Shown here one piece after another: positions 44,208 through 55,265 of a DNA stretch of 64,000 nucleotides. Both the position numbers and the translations under genes were made by a program. Position 1 is the stretch's first letter; each line of letters starts with the position of its first letter. The DNA lies in NCBI GenBank assembly GCA_963799105.1, contig CAWCVR010000010.1, positions 558,001-622,000 of the forward strand. Reading direction: 5' to 3'. Under the pieces are notes generated by a model. It did no database searches. It was not told the origin of the DNA and was given only the letters and a program-made list of their open reading frames with translations. Origin of the DNA: CAWCVR01 sp963799105 (lineage in GTDB: Bacteria > Acidobacteriota > Terriglobia > Bryobacterales > Bryobacteraceae).

Positions 44208-46205
44208 CCGGGACGATGTGGGGCAGGTTGTCAACCTGCGGCGGGCTGTTAACCCGCCTTCCGGCGCTTGCACGGAAGCCGACAGCGGGCCGATTGCGGG
44301 GCGCTCTCCGGACGGGCGGGTTGACGGCGTACCGCCTTGGGGTCCGCCGCGGGCTGCCAGCCTGCCCCACGGTCTTGCTGGCGGCGGTGTTGGCCTCCGT
44401 GGCCGGGGCCCAGACGCCCCTGCCTATCGCCCCCGTCAAGCCCCAGGGGATGCCGTTCTTCCGCTCTTACAAAGGAGCGGCCGTGCCGCCGCTGCGCACC
44501 TCGGATGGCAACCGGCTGCACGGCATGATCCGCTCCGGCACGCTCTATCTGAGCGTGCGCGACGCGCTGGAACTGGCGATCGAAAACAGCCTGGACCTGG
44601 AGATCGCGCGTTACGACGCGGCCCGCTCCCCGTGGGACATCCAGCGCGCCGAATCCGGCGGCGCGTTGCGCGGCGTCACCTCCGGCGGCGGAAGCTCCAT
44701 CCGCTTCGGGAGCGGCCAGGGCGTGGCGGGCAGCCAGGCCAGCGGAAGCGGCGGCGGAGGCGGCAGCGGAACTTCCTCGCTGGCCGGCGCGGCGCTGATC
44801 CAGCAGATCGGCCCGGTGACTCCGCAGCTCGATCCCATCGAGAGCTTCGTCGCTGGCATGGGACATCAGAACGTCCGTCCAGGACCAGCTTGTGCAGAGC
44901 GGCAGCAACTACTTTGCGTACAGCGGACGCTCGTACACCGACCAGGTTTCGCAAGGCTTGTTGTCGGGCGGAACGGCGCGGTTCACCTACCAGGGTTCGT
45001 ACCTCAACGAAGCCGTGCCGCTGGACGTATTGAACCCGACTTCGTACATCAGCACGGGGTTTTCGATCTCGCACAACCTGCTGGCCGGTTTCGGAGTGAA
45101 GGTCAACGACCGCTATATTCGTCTGGCGCGGAAGAACGCCTCCCTGAGCGATCTTGCCTTCCAGTCGCGCGTCACGGGCCTGGTGACCGCGGTCCTGAAT
45201 CTCTACTGGGACCTCTCGGTGGCGGCCGGCGATCTGAAGTACAAGCAGCGCAACCGCGACCAGGCGCGGGAACTGCTGTCCAACACCAGGCTGCAGATCG
45301 CCGCGGGCGCCATCCCGGCTATCGACCAGGTCCGCGCCCAGTCGAACCTGGCGATGCAGGAGCAGGCGCTGGCGGTGGCGCAGGACAACGCGCTGCGGCG
45401 CGAGAACCTACTGAAGGACGCGCTGAGCTGGCACGGGCGGCAGGATGCGGCGCTGGACGCGGCCCGGATCGTGACCGTGGACCCGCTCCAGGCGCCGGAG
45501 ACCGGGCAGCTTCCGCCGCTCAGTTCGCTACTCGAGACGGCCCGCAAGAACCGGCCGGACGCGGCCATCGCGGGCACGCAGCGGGAAATCGCGGCCATCA
45601 CCGCCGGCGGCACGGCCAACGGAGTGCTGCCCAGCCTGCGGGTTCGCGCCGCGACCAGCGACACCGGCCAGGCGGGCGCGCCGGTTCCAGGCGAGCGGCC
45701 CACGGCTTTCTTCGTGGGCGGCGCGGGGAACGCTTTGGGCCAGGTATTGCGCCGGGACTTCCCCAACGAGAGCGCCACCATGAACTTCAGCGCCAGGTTC
45801 CGGAACAGCCAGGCCCAGGCCGACAACACGCTCGACCAGTTGAGCGAGCGCCAGGCCGGGCTTTTGGCGCAGCGGGCATCGAGCAACCTGGCGCGGGACG
45901 TCGCGCTCCAGCGGCTGGCGCTCGAACAGGCCGCCGCGCGCTACCGCGCGGCCACGGAAAGCCGGCGGCTGGTGGAGCAACTGCTGCAGGGCGAGGAGGA
46001 GAAGTGGCAGGCAGGCCGCTCCACTCTGGCGGCGCTGGCGATGGCGCGCCGCGAACTGGCCGACTCCGAGAGCCGGGAGCTTGCCGCCACGGCGGCGCTG
46101 GTGCGCGGCCGGATCGCGCTCGACCAGGCGCTGGGGCTGACGCTCGAGCGGAACGACATCAAAATAGACGATGTCCGGCGGGGCGCGCCCGGCGAGCGGA
46201 AGTAG
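44204..46205 (+). CDS. Second TolC-family protein; repeat-derived N-terminus and one +1 frameshift
   Basis: The core repeats the TolC plan: LHGMIRSGTLYLSVRDALELAIENS, a Gly/Ser-rich insert, then coiled coils (KQRNRDQARELLSNTRLQIAAG and GEEEKWQAGRSTLAALAMARRELAD). The frame changes at 44870: removal of one A in CAGAACG joins GMGHQ to TSVQDQLVQSGSNYFAYSG. The ATG at 44204 overlaps the upstream stop, but residues 5-55 are encoded by a family B repeat (44218-44370), before a signal-peptide-like VLLAAVLASVAGA. Either the repeat was inserted just after the start codon and retained in frame, or translation starts later. It is a paralog of the preceding gene (about 35% similar by eye). Confidence 0.82.
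44218..44370. repeat. Family B dispersed repeat, copy B1, inside a coding frame
   Basis: It begins GTGGGGCAGGTTGTCAACC and ends GCTGCCAGCCTGCCCCAC, so the ends are inverted repeats, with inner GGGCTGTTAACCCGCC. The copy lies completely within the open frame of the second TolC-like gene, directly after its start codon. Confidence 0.85.
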
Positions 46206-46254
46206 CGGCGGACCCGGCTTGAATCGCAGGCGCCCGCCCTGGGAAACTGGTGGC

Positions 46255-46914
46255 ATGGCGACGCCCGACGTGAACCTCTGGACCACCACCGCGCACGCGC
46301 TCGAATACCTGGGCCGCGCGGATTCGCTTCCTCACCGGACCGAGGGCGAAGCCATGCTGCTCGATTGCCTTCCCCGCCCTCTCGGCCGCGTTCTGGATCT
46401 GGGCAGCGGCGACGGCCGGCTGCTCGCCCTGGTGAAGCTGGCGCGGCCCGAAGCCGAAGCCGTGGCGGTCGATTTTTCGCCGGCCATGCTCGAGCGGCTG
46501 CGAGCGCGCTTCGCCACCGACCCGTCGGTGGCAGTGCTGGCGCACGATCTGGATCGTCCTCTACCGGCGTTGGGCGCGTTCCAAGCCGTGGTCTCCAGCT
46601 TTGCGATTCACCACTTGGCGCACGCGCGCAAGCGGGCGTTGTACCGGGAGATCCACGCGCTGCTGGCGGCGCCTGGAGTTTTCCTGAACCTGGAGCACGT
46701 CTCCTCGCCTACGCCATCCCTGCATCTTCAGTTCCTGGACGCCATCCGATGGCCGCGCGAGCGGGACGACCCGTCCAACAAGTTACTGGACGTGGAGACG
46801 CAGCTCGCCTGGCTGCGCGAGATCGGATTCGCCGATGCCGACTGCCTGTGGAAGTGGCGGGAACTGGCGCTGTTGGCCGGGGTCAAGACCGCTACGTGCC
46901 CGTCGAGCCGGTGA
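46255..46914 (+). CDS. Class I SAM-dependent methyltransferase
   Basis: The 219-residue enzyme has the nucleotide-binding motif VLDLGSGDGRLL (residues about 43-54), the acidic loop VAVDFSP after strand 2, AHDLDRPLPALG, and VVSSFAIHHLAHARK, the post-motif III segment of small-molecule methyltransferases. The substrate is unknown. It begins 50 bp after the TolC-like gene. Its 3' end overlaps the opposite-strand Ser/His-rich gene by 23 bp. Confidence 0.93.
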   Translation: MATPDVNLWTTTAHALEYLGRADSLPHRTEGEAMLLDCLPRPLGRVLDLGSGDGRLLALVKLARPEAEAVAVDFSPAMLERLRARFATDPSVAVLAHDLDRPLPALGAFQAVVSSFAIHHLAHARKRALYREIHALLAAPGVFLNLEHVSSPTPSLHLQFLDAIRWPRERDDPSNKLLDVETQLAWLREIGFADADCLWKWRELALLAGVKTATCPSSR

Positions 46915-47497
46915 CTCCCGCGCCGGACAGCGTATTGAGAATGATCGACATCGGATTCAGCGAGTTACTCTGGGCCGCATTCGATTGGAAGGCCGCCTGG
47001 AGCTGACTCAGCAACTGGCTGGAATCGCTCGAAGAGCTGGCGCTCGAACTGCCGCTGGACGTGCTGTCCGAACCCGGGGAGGCAGCCGCGGCGTGGTGGT
47101 GATGATGACGATGCCCGCCGCCGATGGCTTGTGCCAGGTCCTGGATGTTGGGAAGTTGACCGCTCTGGGAGGCGTTGGTGAAGTCCGTGGAGAGCTGGTT
47201 GAGTTGCGTGGCCGCCGTCGTATTGCCCTGCGATGTGGCCGTTTGCGCGGCGCTTTGCAGGTTGGTGGCGATTTGCTGCATGACCTGCTGGTACTTCGCC
47301 GGGTCCGACAGTTGCATCTGCTGGAGCGTGCTCATCAGTTGGGCGAACGGGGAGAGCTGGCTGCTATCCGGCCGTTGGGAACCGATGCCGCCCGTGGTGT
47401 TTGCGCTGGTTGTGGATGCGGAGCCGATGCCCTGAAGACTGGCGCCGAAAAGCGACTGGACATTGCTGGAGAGGTTATTGAAAAGAATCGAGCTCAT
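46892..47497 (-). CDS. Unknown Ser/Gln/His-rich protein
   Basis: The 201-residue protein has no signal peptide or membrane segment. The first half is Asn/Gln/Ser-rich and helical (FAQLMSTLQQMQLSDPAKY and QVMQQIATNLQSAAQTA). Then come a GGGHRHHHHH cluster, a long Ser-rich linker (SSGSSSASSSSDSSQ) and a helical tail. The His cluster could bind Ni2+ or Zn2+. The composition is very unlike neighbouring genes. The family is not recognised; composition and length suggest a structural or envelope-associated protein. The ATG at 47497 is the natural start. Confidence 0.65.
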   Translation of the reverse strand: MSSILFNNLSSNVQSLFGASLQGIGSASTTSANTTGGIGSQRPDSSQLSPFAQLMSTLQQMQLSDPAKYQQVMQQIATNLQSAAQTATSQGNTTAATQLNQLSTDFTNASQSGQLPNIQDLAQAIGGGHRHHHHHAAAASPGSDSTSSGSSSASSSSDSSQLLSQLQAAFQSNAAQSNSLNPMSIILNTLSGAGVTGSTGT

Positions 47498-47678
47498 GCA
47501 GATGCTATCGGCACTTTTGGTTCCGCGCTTCAGGCATCCATAAATCATTGACAGTACAGACTCTACCGGTCCACGCACTGGCAACTTCCTGCCAGTGTGA
47601 CGAATTTGTGGCCCTTCCCGCCAGTGGCCGGGCTGCCCCTTCGCCCACTCCGGCCCTGGTATATCATGAGTACTTCCC

Positions 47679-49847
47679 GTGCGTAAAAGCCGTCCCAAAC
47701 CGCCTGGCGGCCAGGCGAAGACACCCCCGAAGCCTGAGCCCCAACTCAAGCCCGCGCTGTGGCGCCGCTCCGATTTTTGGATCTGCCTGGCGCTGCTGGT
47801 GGCAAGTTTCGCCGTGTACGCCCCGGTGCGGCACTTCGATTTCGTCAACTTCGACGACCCGGAGTACGTGCGCGACAACCCCCATGTGCGCGCGGGTCTC
47901 ACCACCCAAGGCCTGGCGTGGGCGCTCGCTTCCACCGAATCGGCCAACTGGTTTCCCGTCACGCGCCTTTCGTACCTGCTGGACGCGCAGCTTTTCGGGA
48001 TGCGCGCGGGGCCGCACCATCTCACCAGCGTGCTCATCCACTCGCTGGCCGCACTCTGCCTGTTTGCCTTCCTGCGCCGCGCCACCCGCGCACGCTGGCC
48101 CTGCGCGTTCGTAGCGTTCCTGTTCGCCGTGCATCCCATGCACGTGGAATCGGTGGCCTGGGTGGCCGAGAGGAAAGACGTTCTGTGCGCGTTCTTCTGG
48201 TTCCTGGCGCTGTGGGCCTATGTGCGCTACGCCGAGCGCCCCGGCGCGGGCCGTTATCTGCTGGCATTGCTGCCGTTCTGCCTGGGGCTGATGTCCAAGC
48301 CTATGATCGTCACGCTGCCGCTGGTGCTGCTGTTGCTGGACGTCTGGCCGCTCAGGCGCCGGCCGGCGCTTTGGGAAAAGACTCCGTTCTTCGCGCTGTC
48401 GGCCGCCGGGGCCGTGGTCACGTATCTGGTGCAGCGGGGCTCGGGCGCGGTCGAGGCGCTGGCCGCGTTTCCTTTCGGCCTGCGCGTGGAAAACGCGCTG
48501 GTCTCCTATGTCGTCTACGCCGCCAAAATATTCTGGCCCACCCGGCTGGCGGTGTTCTATCCCTACCCCAGCGAGATTCCGTTGTGGCAGGCGGGCTTGG
48601 CCGCCCTTGCCCTGGCGGGCATTTCGATTCCGGTCCTGCGCGCGTGGCGGTCCCGGCCGTACCTGGCCGCCGGATGGCTGTGGTATCTGGTGACGCTGGC
48701 GCCGGTGATCGGCCTCGTGCAGGTGGGCGCGCAGGCGCGGGCCGACCGCTACACGTACGTCCCCATGGTGGGCCTTTCGATCATGCTGGCGTGGGGCGCG
48801 GCGGACTGGCTGCGGCGCGCGCCCCGGCTCCGGCCGGCCGCGGCCGTGTTGGCGGTGGCGGCCTGCCTGGCTTCGGCGGCGCTGGCCGGGGCGCAGGTGC
48901 GGCACTGGAAGGACAGCCAGACGCTCTTCGAGCACGCTCTTGCCGTCACGGACGGAAACTACCTGGCGCACCACAACCTGGGAGTCGCGCTGTCGGAGAT
49001 GCCGGGGCGGTTGCCCGACGCCATCGCGCAGTACCGGGCGGCGCTGGCTATCCGGCCGGATTCCGCGCGGGTCCACACAGACCTGGGGAACGCCCTTTCG
49101 AAGCTGCCCGGCCGCGCGCCCGAAGCGGTCGCCGAGTACCAGGCGGCATTGCGGATCTCGCCCGATTCCGCCATCCCCCACAACAACCTCGGCAATACGC
49201 TGGCGAAAATCCCCGGCCGCCTGCCGGAGGCGATCGCCGAATACCGGGCCGCGCTGGGCATCGACCCGGATTACGCCGAGGCGCACAACAACCTGGGATT
49301 CGCTCTGGCGCAGATGCCGGGCCGCCTGCCGGACGCCATCCGGGAGTACCGGGAAGCGCTTCGCATCCGTCCCGATTATGCGGAAGCCCACGCCAACCTG
49401 GCCGCCGCGCTGGCCGAATCGCCGGAGAACTTAGCCGAAGCGGTAACTGAGTACCAGGCGGCTTTACGCAACCAGCCTGACCTGGCGGAACTTCACTATA
49501 ACCTGGCGCTAACTCTGTCGAAGATGGAAGGGAGGGCGCCCGATGCCATCGCGCAGTTCGAAGAGGCCCTGCGGATCAAGCCGGACTACGCGGAGGCGCA
49601 CAACAATCTCGGGGTGGTGTTGACGCAGTTCCCCAATCGCATCGCCGAGGCGATCGGCCACTTCGAAGCGGCCTTACGGATCGACCCTGACTACGCGGAC
49701 GCGCACTATAACCTGGGAGCCGCCCTGGCCGGCTTGCCGGGCCGAATGCCCGAGGCGATCTTGCAGTTTGAAACGGTACTGCGGCTCAGGCCCGATCCGG
49801 AAGTGCGGGGGTTAGTGGAAAGGCTGCGGGCGGGAAAAGCAAATTAG
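47679..49847 (+). CDS. Membrane protein with C-terminal TPR array, TMTC/GT-C-like
   Basis: The 722-residue product has a membrane part of about ten spans (residues 33-420) with YVRDNPHVRAGLT, then HPMHVESVAWVAERKDVL, a motif shared with TMTC-type GT-C proteins that act as O-mannosyltransferase-like enzymes. The C-terminus is an array of about eight tetratricopeptide repeats with a regular 35-residue period, each beginning PGRLPDAIAQYRAAL-like. TPRs probably bind a protein acceptor. The start is a GTG at 47679 with no strong ribosome site. It diverges from the Ser/His-rich gene. The expected role is protein or envelope glycosylation, by family inference. Confidence 0.82.
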   Translation: MRKSRPKPPGGQAKTPPKPEPQLKPALWRRSDFWICLALLVASFAVYAPVRHFDFVNFDDPEYVRDNPHVRAGLTTQGLAWALASTESANWFPVTRLSYLLDAQLFGMRAGPHHLTSVLIHSLAALCLFAFLRRATRARWPCAFVAFLFAVHPMHVESVAWVAERKDVLCAFFWFLALWAYVRYAERPGAGRYLLALLPFCLGLMSKPMIVTLPLVLLLLDVWPLRRRPALWEKTPFFALSAAGAVVTYLVQRGSGAVEALAAFPFGLRVENALVSYVVYAAKIFWPTRLAVFYPYPSEIPLWQAGLAALALAGISIPVLRAWRSRPYLAAGWLWYLVTLAPVIGLVQVGAQARADRYTYVPMVGLSIMLAWGAADWLRRAPRLRPAAAVLAVAACLASAALAGAQVRHWKDSQTLFEHALAVTDGNYLAHHNLGVALSEMPGRLPDAIAQYRAALAIRPDSARVHTDLGNALSKLPGRAPEAVAEYQAALRISPDSAIPHNNLGNTLAKIPGRLPEAIAEYRAALGIDPDYAEAHNNLGFALAQMPGRLPDAIREYREALRIRPDYAEAHANLAAALAESPENLAEAVTEYQAALRNQPDLAELHYNLALTLSKMEGRAPDAIAQFEEALRIKPDYAEAHNNLGVVLTQFPNRIAEAIGHFEAALRIDPDYADAHYNLGAALAGLPGRMPEAILQFETVLRLRPDPEVRGLVERLRAGKAN

Positions 49848-49978
49848 CCGCAGATGAACGCGGATGAACACAGATAGCACTAAAATGCCTATCCGCGTTA
49901 ATCGGCGTTCATCAGCGGCCCCAAGACCTTCTCGGCCGCGGCCCCGATTCGCATCGGAGCCGCGGCCACGGGGTTTGG
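49848..49978. repeat. Short inverted GATGAACGCGG-type repeat
   Basis: GCCGCAGATGAACGCGGATG and, 45 bp on, the matching inverse around TATCCGCGTTAATCGGCGTT form an imperfect palindrome between two convergent genes. A related sequence flanks the IS remnant at 20190-20400. Confidence 0.6.
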
Positions 49979-52900
49979 TTAGAACGTCAGCTTGGCGGCA
50001 AGCTGGAGGGTACGTCCGAAATTCCCGATCCCGTTGACGCCGGCGCCGCTGGCGAGCGTGCTGGTGATGGCGCCGAAGTTGGCGTTGGTGCTGGTGCAGC
50101 AGGTGCCGTTGGGTTGGCCGAACGCCGGCGTGTTGGTCAGGTCCACGGTCTCTGCGCGTAGTTCCATCTTGAAGCGCTCGGCGATCTGGAACGTCTTGAA
50201 CATCGACATGTCGATGCGGAACATTCCAGGTCCGCTGAGGATATTGCGGCCGGTGCTGCCGAACACCCCGGCGCCGAAGGGTTGAGCGAGGTTGGTGGTC
50301 GTGAACCACGGAACGCCCGCGCCGATGTTGTGGGTGATGTCAATCGGTCCCCACTGGTTGGCGGTCTGCGTCTCACCCGGCGTATTCAAAGCGCCGCCGT
50401 TTCCCCCGATGTAGAAGGGAATGCCGCTGGCAATCGTGAGGATGGCGGAAACCTGCCAGCCACCGATGGTCTTGGAAGCCAGACCCGAGTGCAGCCATTT
50501 CTGGCCCGGGCCGATCGGCAACTGGTAGACGTAGCTCTGGGCGAAGCTCAGCGTGCGGTCGAAATCGGTGCGCGCCCAGTTCCGCTGCGGATCGATGTAC
50601 CACAGCAGGTTGCCATCGTCGCTGGTCTGGTTGTTCATGCCTTTCCCCCAGGTGAACGACGTGGTCATGCTCAGGCCGGCGTAGAAGCGCCGGTCTAACT
50701 TAGCCTGCAGCGCCTGGTAATTGGAAGAGAAGCCTCGCCACCGTTGGGTGTAGGCCACCGTGCGCGGAGCGAAGACGTCGCCCGCGTTGCCGGAGTTCAA
50801 ATTGTAGTTGGCATTCAGGTTGAAGTTGGTAGGTGTACGCACGCCGTGGTTCCCCACGTAGGCGACATCGAGAGTGAAATGCCCTGGGATGGAACGCTGC
50901 ACGGCCAGGTTCCAGGACTCTACATAGGTATTCTTGAAGTCCAGCGGAATCACGTCGAATGCCGAACTGGCGAGCGTCCCGGTGGGGGTGATTATCCCGT
51001 TGGACGGAATGTTGATGGGCACGGGAGCCGGGAAGCCGGCCTGGAAGGTGGCCGGGGACACGCCATCGGCCAGCACGGCCGGGCCGTAACCATTGGCGCC
51101 GGTGACGGCGCTGGTGGTGTAGGAGTTGTTGGCGCGCACCGGGAAGTTGTACGCGTACGTGTTGTCCTGGAACGGTGTGTAGCTGATGCCGAAACCGGAG
51201 CGGATGACGGTCTTTTCCGTCAAACGGTAGGCGATGCCGAGACGCGGAGCGAAGTACTTATAGCGCGTCTGCATTCCCAGGTTCATGGGGTTGCCGCCGA
51301 TGCCGGCGATCACCAACTGGTTAGCCCACGGGTTGTAGTTCGAGAAGCCACCGGGGAAGTGGGGCGTTCCCGGCGGGTAAAATTCCCAGCGCAAGCCCAG
51401 GTTGACGGTCAGCTTCGGAGATACCTGCCACTTGTCGCCGGCGAACGCGAAGAACCAGGTATCGCGATAGGCGGGATAGTACGTGTCGAGATCGCGGCCA
51501 GCCGAGCTCGGCAAGTCCAGCAGGAAGCTGGCCATGTCGTTGGTCCAACCGGTGGCTGAGCCCACAGCCGAGGTCTGGTTCGTGCCGTAGTTATATTGCC
51601 CGCGCGGGCCATAGGTCTGATCCTGCAGCAGGTCGTCGCGGACGCGCCGCACGTCGACGCCCCACTTAATGGTGTGGTTGCCCTTGATTTTCGTCCAGTT
51701 ATTGACGGCGTCGATATTGGCCTCGCCGCGGTTCCAGGGCAAGCTGACGGAGTATCCAACCAAGGGGTTGGAGAACGGGCCGTTAAGCTGGATGGCAACC
51801 ATGCCGCTGGTGAACGGATCGGATGCCAGGTTCACACCCGGAATGCCGATATTGGTGGAATCGTTGCTCCCGTAGTCGCTGGGATAGGCGTTGTTGTGAT
51901 AGTGCGCCACGCCGATGCGCACTTCGGTCAGCAGGGTGGGGCCGATGGTGCGGTTGTAGTTGATCCCGGTGCTGTAGGTCTTCTGCGTGCCCGTCCCCAT
52001 GAAGGCGGTGGAGGGGCCGTCGCCGCCGGCCATGCCGAACAGCGGCGCCTGGAACACCACCGGCCGCTGGAAGCTGAACCGGCCCGTCAGACGGTCGCGA
52101 TCGGTGATGGTGTAATCGATCTTGGCATCCACCGAATCCTGCGTCTTGGAGAAGGGCAGGAGGGCGTAGTAATTGTTGGTCGGGTTGGCCACATTGAAGG
52201 TCTGGTTGGGCGGCGGCACCAGGCCCAGAATCTTCGCCGAAACCGGGTTGATGCGGGCGGCGGGAATAATGTTCCCGGGGAACGGAGTACGTCCGGCATC
52301 GTTGACGACGGGGTTCGTGCCCGAGGCGGGGTCGTAGACCACCGCGGTGCCCTCGCTCAGATTTCCTGTGCGGCTGAGGGAAGACGGGATCGTGATCGTA
52401 TTGGTATTGGCTTCGTGGTCTTCGATCTTCAGGTAGTCGGCGAAGAAGAACAGCCTGTTCTTCTTGATGGGGCCGCCGAAACTGCCTCCGAAGTAGTTGT
52501 AGGCGACGTGGCCCGTGCCTTTACTGAAAAACGTGCGGGCGTCCAGATCGTTGTTCTGCAGGAACTCGTATGCGCTCCCGTGGAAGCCGTTCGTGCCGGA
52601 CTTCAGGTAGACGTTGGTCACGCCACCGGCGGCGCGGCCCAGTTCGGCCTGGAAGTTGTTGGTCGAGAACGTCCACCGTGGCAATGGATTCCGCCGGCGG
52701 AATCAGGATCTGCATCAGACCGCTGCGCTCGTTATCGTCGATCCCCTCGATCTGGTAGCTGTTGCCCTGGCGGCCTTGGCCGTTGACTTCGGTTTGCAGA
52801 GCACTGCCCGCGTTGAAAAACTGCGAGTGCTGGAACTGCGCCGGCGTGGTTCCGGGCACCAGGTTCAGCAGCGTCTGGAAATTGTGGTTGGTGCCCATCG

Positions 52901-53339
52901 GCAAATTGGCGACGGCCACGACATCGATGGAACGGCCCACATCCGAGCGGTCCGTCTGGAGCACCGGCGCCGAGGCAGTCACCTCGACGGATTCTGCGAT
53001 ATTGCCGGGTTGCACCCGCAGATCGACGCGGACGCTGCTATTGGCCGCTACGTCGGTTCCCTTCCGAATCTCCTTCTTGAATCCGGCCGATTCGGCGGTT
53101 ACGCTGTAACGCCCCGGTGATATGTCGGGGAACGTGAAGTTTCCGCTTTCGTTGGTCTGGACAACTTTGGTAAGTCCAGTGTTTTCCTCGGTGAGTGTGA
53201 CCTTGGCGTTCGGAACCACGGCGCCGGTGGCATCGGTGACGGTCCCGAGCAACGTGGCGGTGACGGCTTGCGAATACGCCAGTACGGCGCAAGCCAGCGC
53301 CAAGGCGAGCAGAACGAACACGGTTCTAATACGCGGCAT
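49979..53339 (-). CDS. TonB-dependent receptor, Oar-like; one +1 frameshift
   Basis: An outer-membrane receptor of about 1,119 residues when base 52667 is ignored. It has a signal peptide (MPRIRTVFVLLALALACAVL), then a carboxypeptidase-regulatory-like domain (residues 25-105, VTDATGAVVPNAKVTLTEEN), a plug domain and a 22-strand-type barrel ending GRTLQLAAKLTF. The frame breaks at ESIATVDV and resumes with STNNFQAELGRAAGGVTNVY, so one extra base is present. The start has AGAGGA about 10 bp upstream, and a perfect TATAAT on the minus strand at 53418-53413. The likely role is uptake of glycans or peptides, unproven. Confidence 0.9.
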
Positions 53340-53978
53340 AAGACTAAGTCCTCTCTTTCCAACTCCTCACAACCATGAACCTGGCGAGACCCTCGCGCAG
53401 GCTATGGAATAGATTATAAGGCAGAACCCGTAAGTCGGCGCGACTAAATCCCCGGTAACTGAATCATCCGGATTCCCGCGGACCAACTTCTTGAATCCAG
53501 CGGCTTTGGAGGCGATCATACGAGCTTTCCCGCGCCGAATCGGCAGTGCGGACAGTACCGCTGGGACCAGTCGGAGCGGAATGGGTGAGACCCGGATCGA
53601 GCGCAGTGACTTCGCTTCTGGCAGACTTCGAGTCCCTCACAGCCTTGAATACCTTACCACCACGGATAACAGGGAATACGACCTTTCCGGTGCGGTTCGT
53701 AACCGTAAAGTAGACAGCAGTTCCGGAACCCCCGCGAGGTGCTCTACGGTACTGTACGTGCAAAACCCTTAAGCCTCTTTCTTTTCATGCAATCCAGGAG
53801 TTCATGTCGGGACGTGCTGTACGTCTCTTGCGGGGGTGGTTGCTGGTCAATTGTGGGTCTTGGAAGTTGCGCGATCCGGGGTCGCCACGGCAGCCCGCCA
53901 CCTGGCTGGGTGAACTGACACTTCCTTCAGGTGGCAGCAGTGTTCCCCTGTCCACGCGCCGGCCCGGCGCGGTTCAGC
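53340..53978. other. Long intergenic stretch without supported gene
   Basis: Apart from the receptor's promoter region (to about 53430), no coding sequence is convincing. A 99-codon minus-strand frame at 53464-53763 (FTVTNRTGKVVFPVIRGGKV) has no recognisable family or ribosome site. Lower GC suggests former mobile DNA. The stretch also includes the 3' end region of the regulator gene. Confidence 0.55.
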
Positions 53979-55265
53979 TCACCAGAAGTCGACTGCCGTC
54001 ACTTGCGGGGGCCCGGCCGTCTCCCTCATGACCTTGGCCGAGATGACGATCTGCATGTTCTTGCGCGACCAGTCGTGAGGCGCCTGCTTCACGGCCTCGG
54101 CAAAATACTCCGGGTTGGTCAGAAACTCGCCGGCGGCCTGCGTTCCCAGGTGGGTGATGCCGGCGACCACCACTACGACCTGCTCAGTGGTGGCATCCAA
54201 GACACGGGAGATGATCGCATAATCCACCTGGCTCTTCGGGTTGACCCACGGTTCCACCACTTTCCAATCGGTCATGCCCGGATTCCGGCGGTCGCGAACC
54301 AATGCCGTGCTGTTCTTCGGATCCCCTTCGAAATAGAAGCGCAAATGTCCGGTCAGATCCAAGGTCCACTGGTTACTGAAAGCCCCGATCAGGACGGCCG
54401 GTTTCCCACGCAGATCGGCCAGAGAAAGGGACCTTCCGCCGCGGACCTGGATTCTCTTGCCTCTGATCGCCATCAGCCAGGATATCCGCGCCAGCGCCTG
54501 GGCGTTCCCTACCCCGGTGTACCGCGTCCAACTGGGCACGACCGCCGACAACGGAATGGTGGCGATTTCCGGCGGAGGGTTGCGCGGCTCATCCGGCTTA
54601 TCGAACCAATCGTCCATGGCCTGCTCGGTGGCCGGGGTAAAGCCGTAAGCCCTTGGCTGACCCAGGCATACCAGCAACGGGCCCTGCCCGTCGATTAACG
54701 GCGCCCAGAAACGGTCCAGATCGGTCTTCCGGAAGTACAAGTAACCCGCGGCCGCCACCGCTACGGCGAACACCGCCGCGGCAATCCACCACCGCCCGGG
54801 TCTGGAAACGGGCCGCGGGAGCACCACGGTCCCGAGGACAGGTTCGGTTCTTTCCGCCGGCGGATGAACCTCGGGCATGTAGGAGCCGGTGGGAATGCCG
54901 ATGCGCAGTTCGTCATCGTGACCGGGATCGAGGTAGTACTGCGCCAGGCGCTTGCGGACTTCGCCCGCCGTGCTCCGGACAATCGGGTCCTGATTGGTAT
55001 CGTAATGCGGATCGCGGTCAAAAACCGCGATACCCAAGGTGCGCTCCTTCAGGCAATCCAGGCGGCGCTCGACGGCCTGCTCGACTACGTAGCGCAGGAA
55101 CAGCGAACACCTCTTGCTGGAATGGAACTGAGGGCTGTCCAGGACCCTGGCCAGTTGAGCCAGCGCGGCCTGTCTGGGCACTTCGGACCATCCGGCGGCG
55201 AGGCCAAGGTCTTCGAGATCGCCGTTCTTGTGAGGCAGGGCCACCAGTGCCGAGCATTCTAGCAT
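53979..55265 (-). CDS. Winged-helix-like regulator with single membrane anchor, acidobacterial type
   Basis: The 428-residue product opens with LARVLDSPQFHSSKRCSLF, VEQAVERRLDCLKERTLGIA, RDPHYDTNQDPIVRSTAGEV and RKRLAQYY. This is a DNA-binding, CadC-like winged-helix type abundant in Acidobacteria. One transmembrane segment lies near residue 170 (WWIAAAVFAVAVAAAGYLYF). The remainder is a periplasmic beta-rich sensor of unknown ligand (VAGITHLGTQAAGEFL). It is probably a one-component membrane regulator. The ATG at 55265 (MLECSALV) is chosen; the longer frame starting 55361 is GC-rich shadow. Confidence 0.78.
   Translation of the reverse strand: MLECSALVALPHKNGDLEDLGLAAGWSEVPRQAALAQLARVLDSPQFHSSKRCSLFLRYVVEQAVERRLDCLKERTLGIAVFDRDPHYDTNQDPIVRSTAGEVRKRLAQYYLDPGHDDELRIGIPTGSYMPEVHPPAERTEPVLGTVVLPRPVSRPGRWWIAAAVFAVAVAAAGYLYFRKTDLDRFWAPLIDGQGPLLVCLGQPRAYGFTPATEQAMDDWFDKPDEPRNPPPEIATIPLSAVVPSWTRYTGVGNAQALARISWLMAIRGKRIQVRGGRSLSLADLRGKPAVLIGAFSNQWTLDLTGHLRFYFEGDPKNSTALVRDRRNPGMTDWKVVEPWVNPKSQVDYAIISRVLDATTEQVVVVVAGITHLGTQAAGEFLTNPEYFAEAVKQAPHDWSRKNMQIVISAKVMRETAGPPQVTAVDFW

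Noticed and set aside
53464..53763. 99-codon minus-strand frame with FTVTNRTGKVVFPVIRGGKV
   Set aside because: No recognisable domain, no ribosome site and uneven composition. It might be a relic, but there is not enough to call it.
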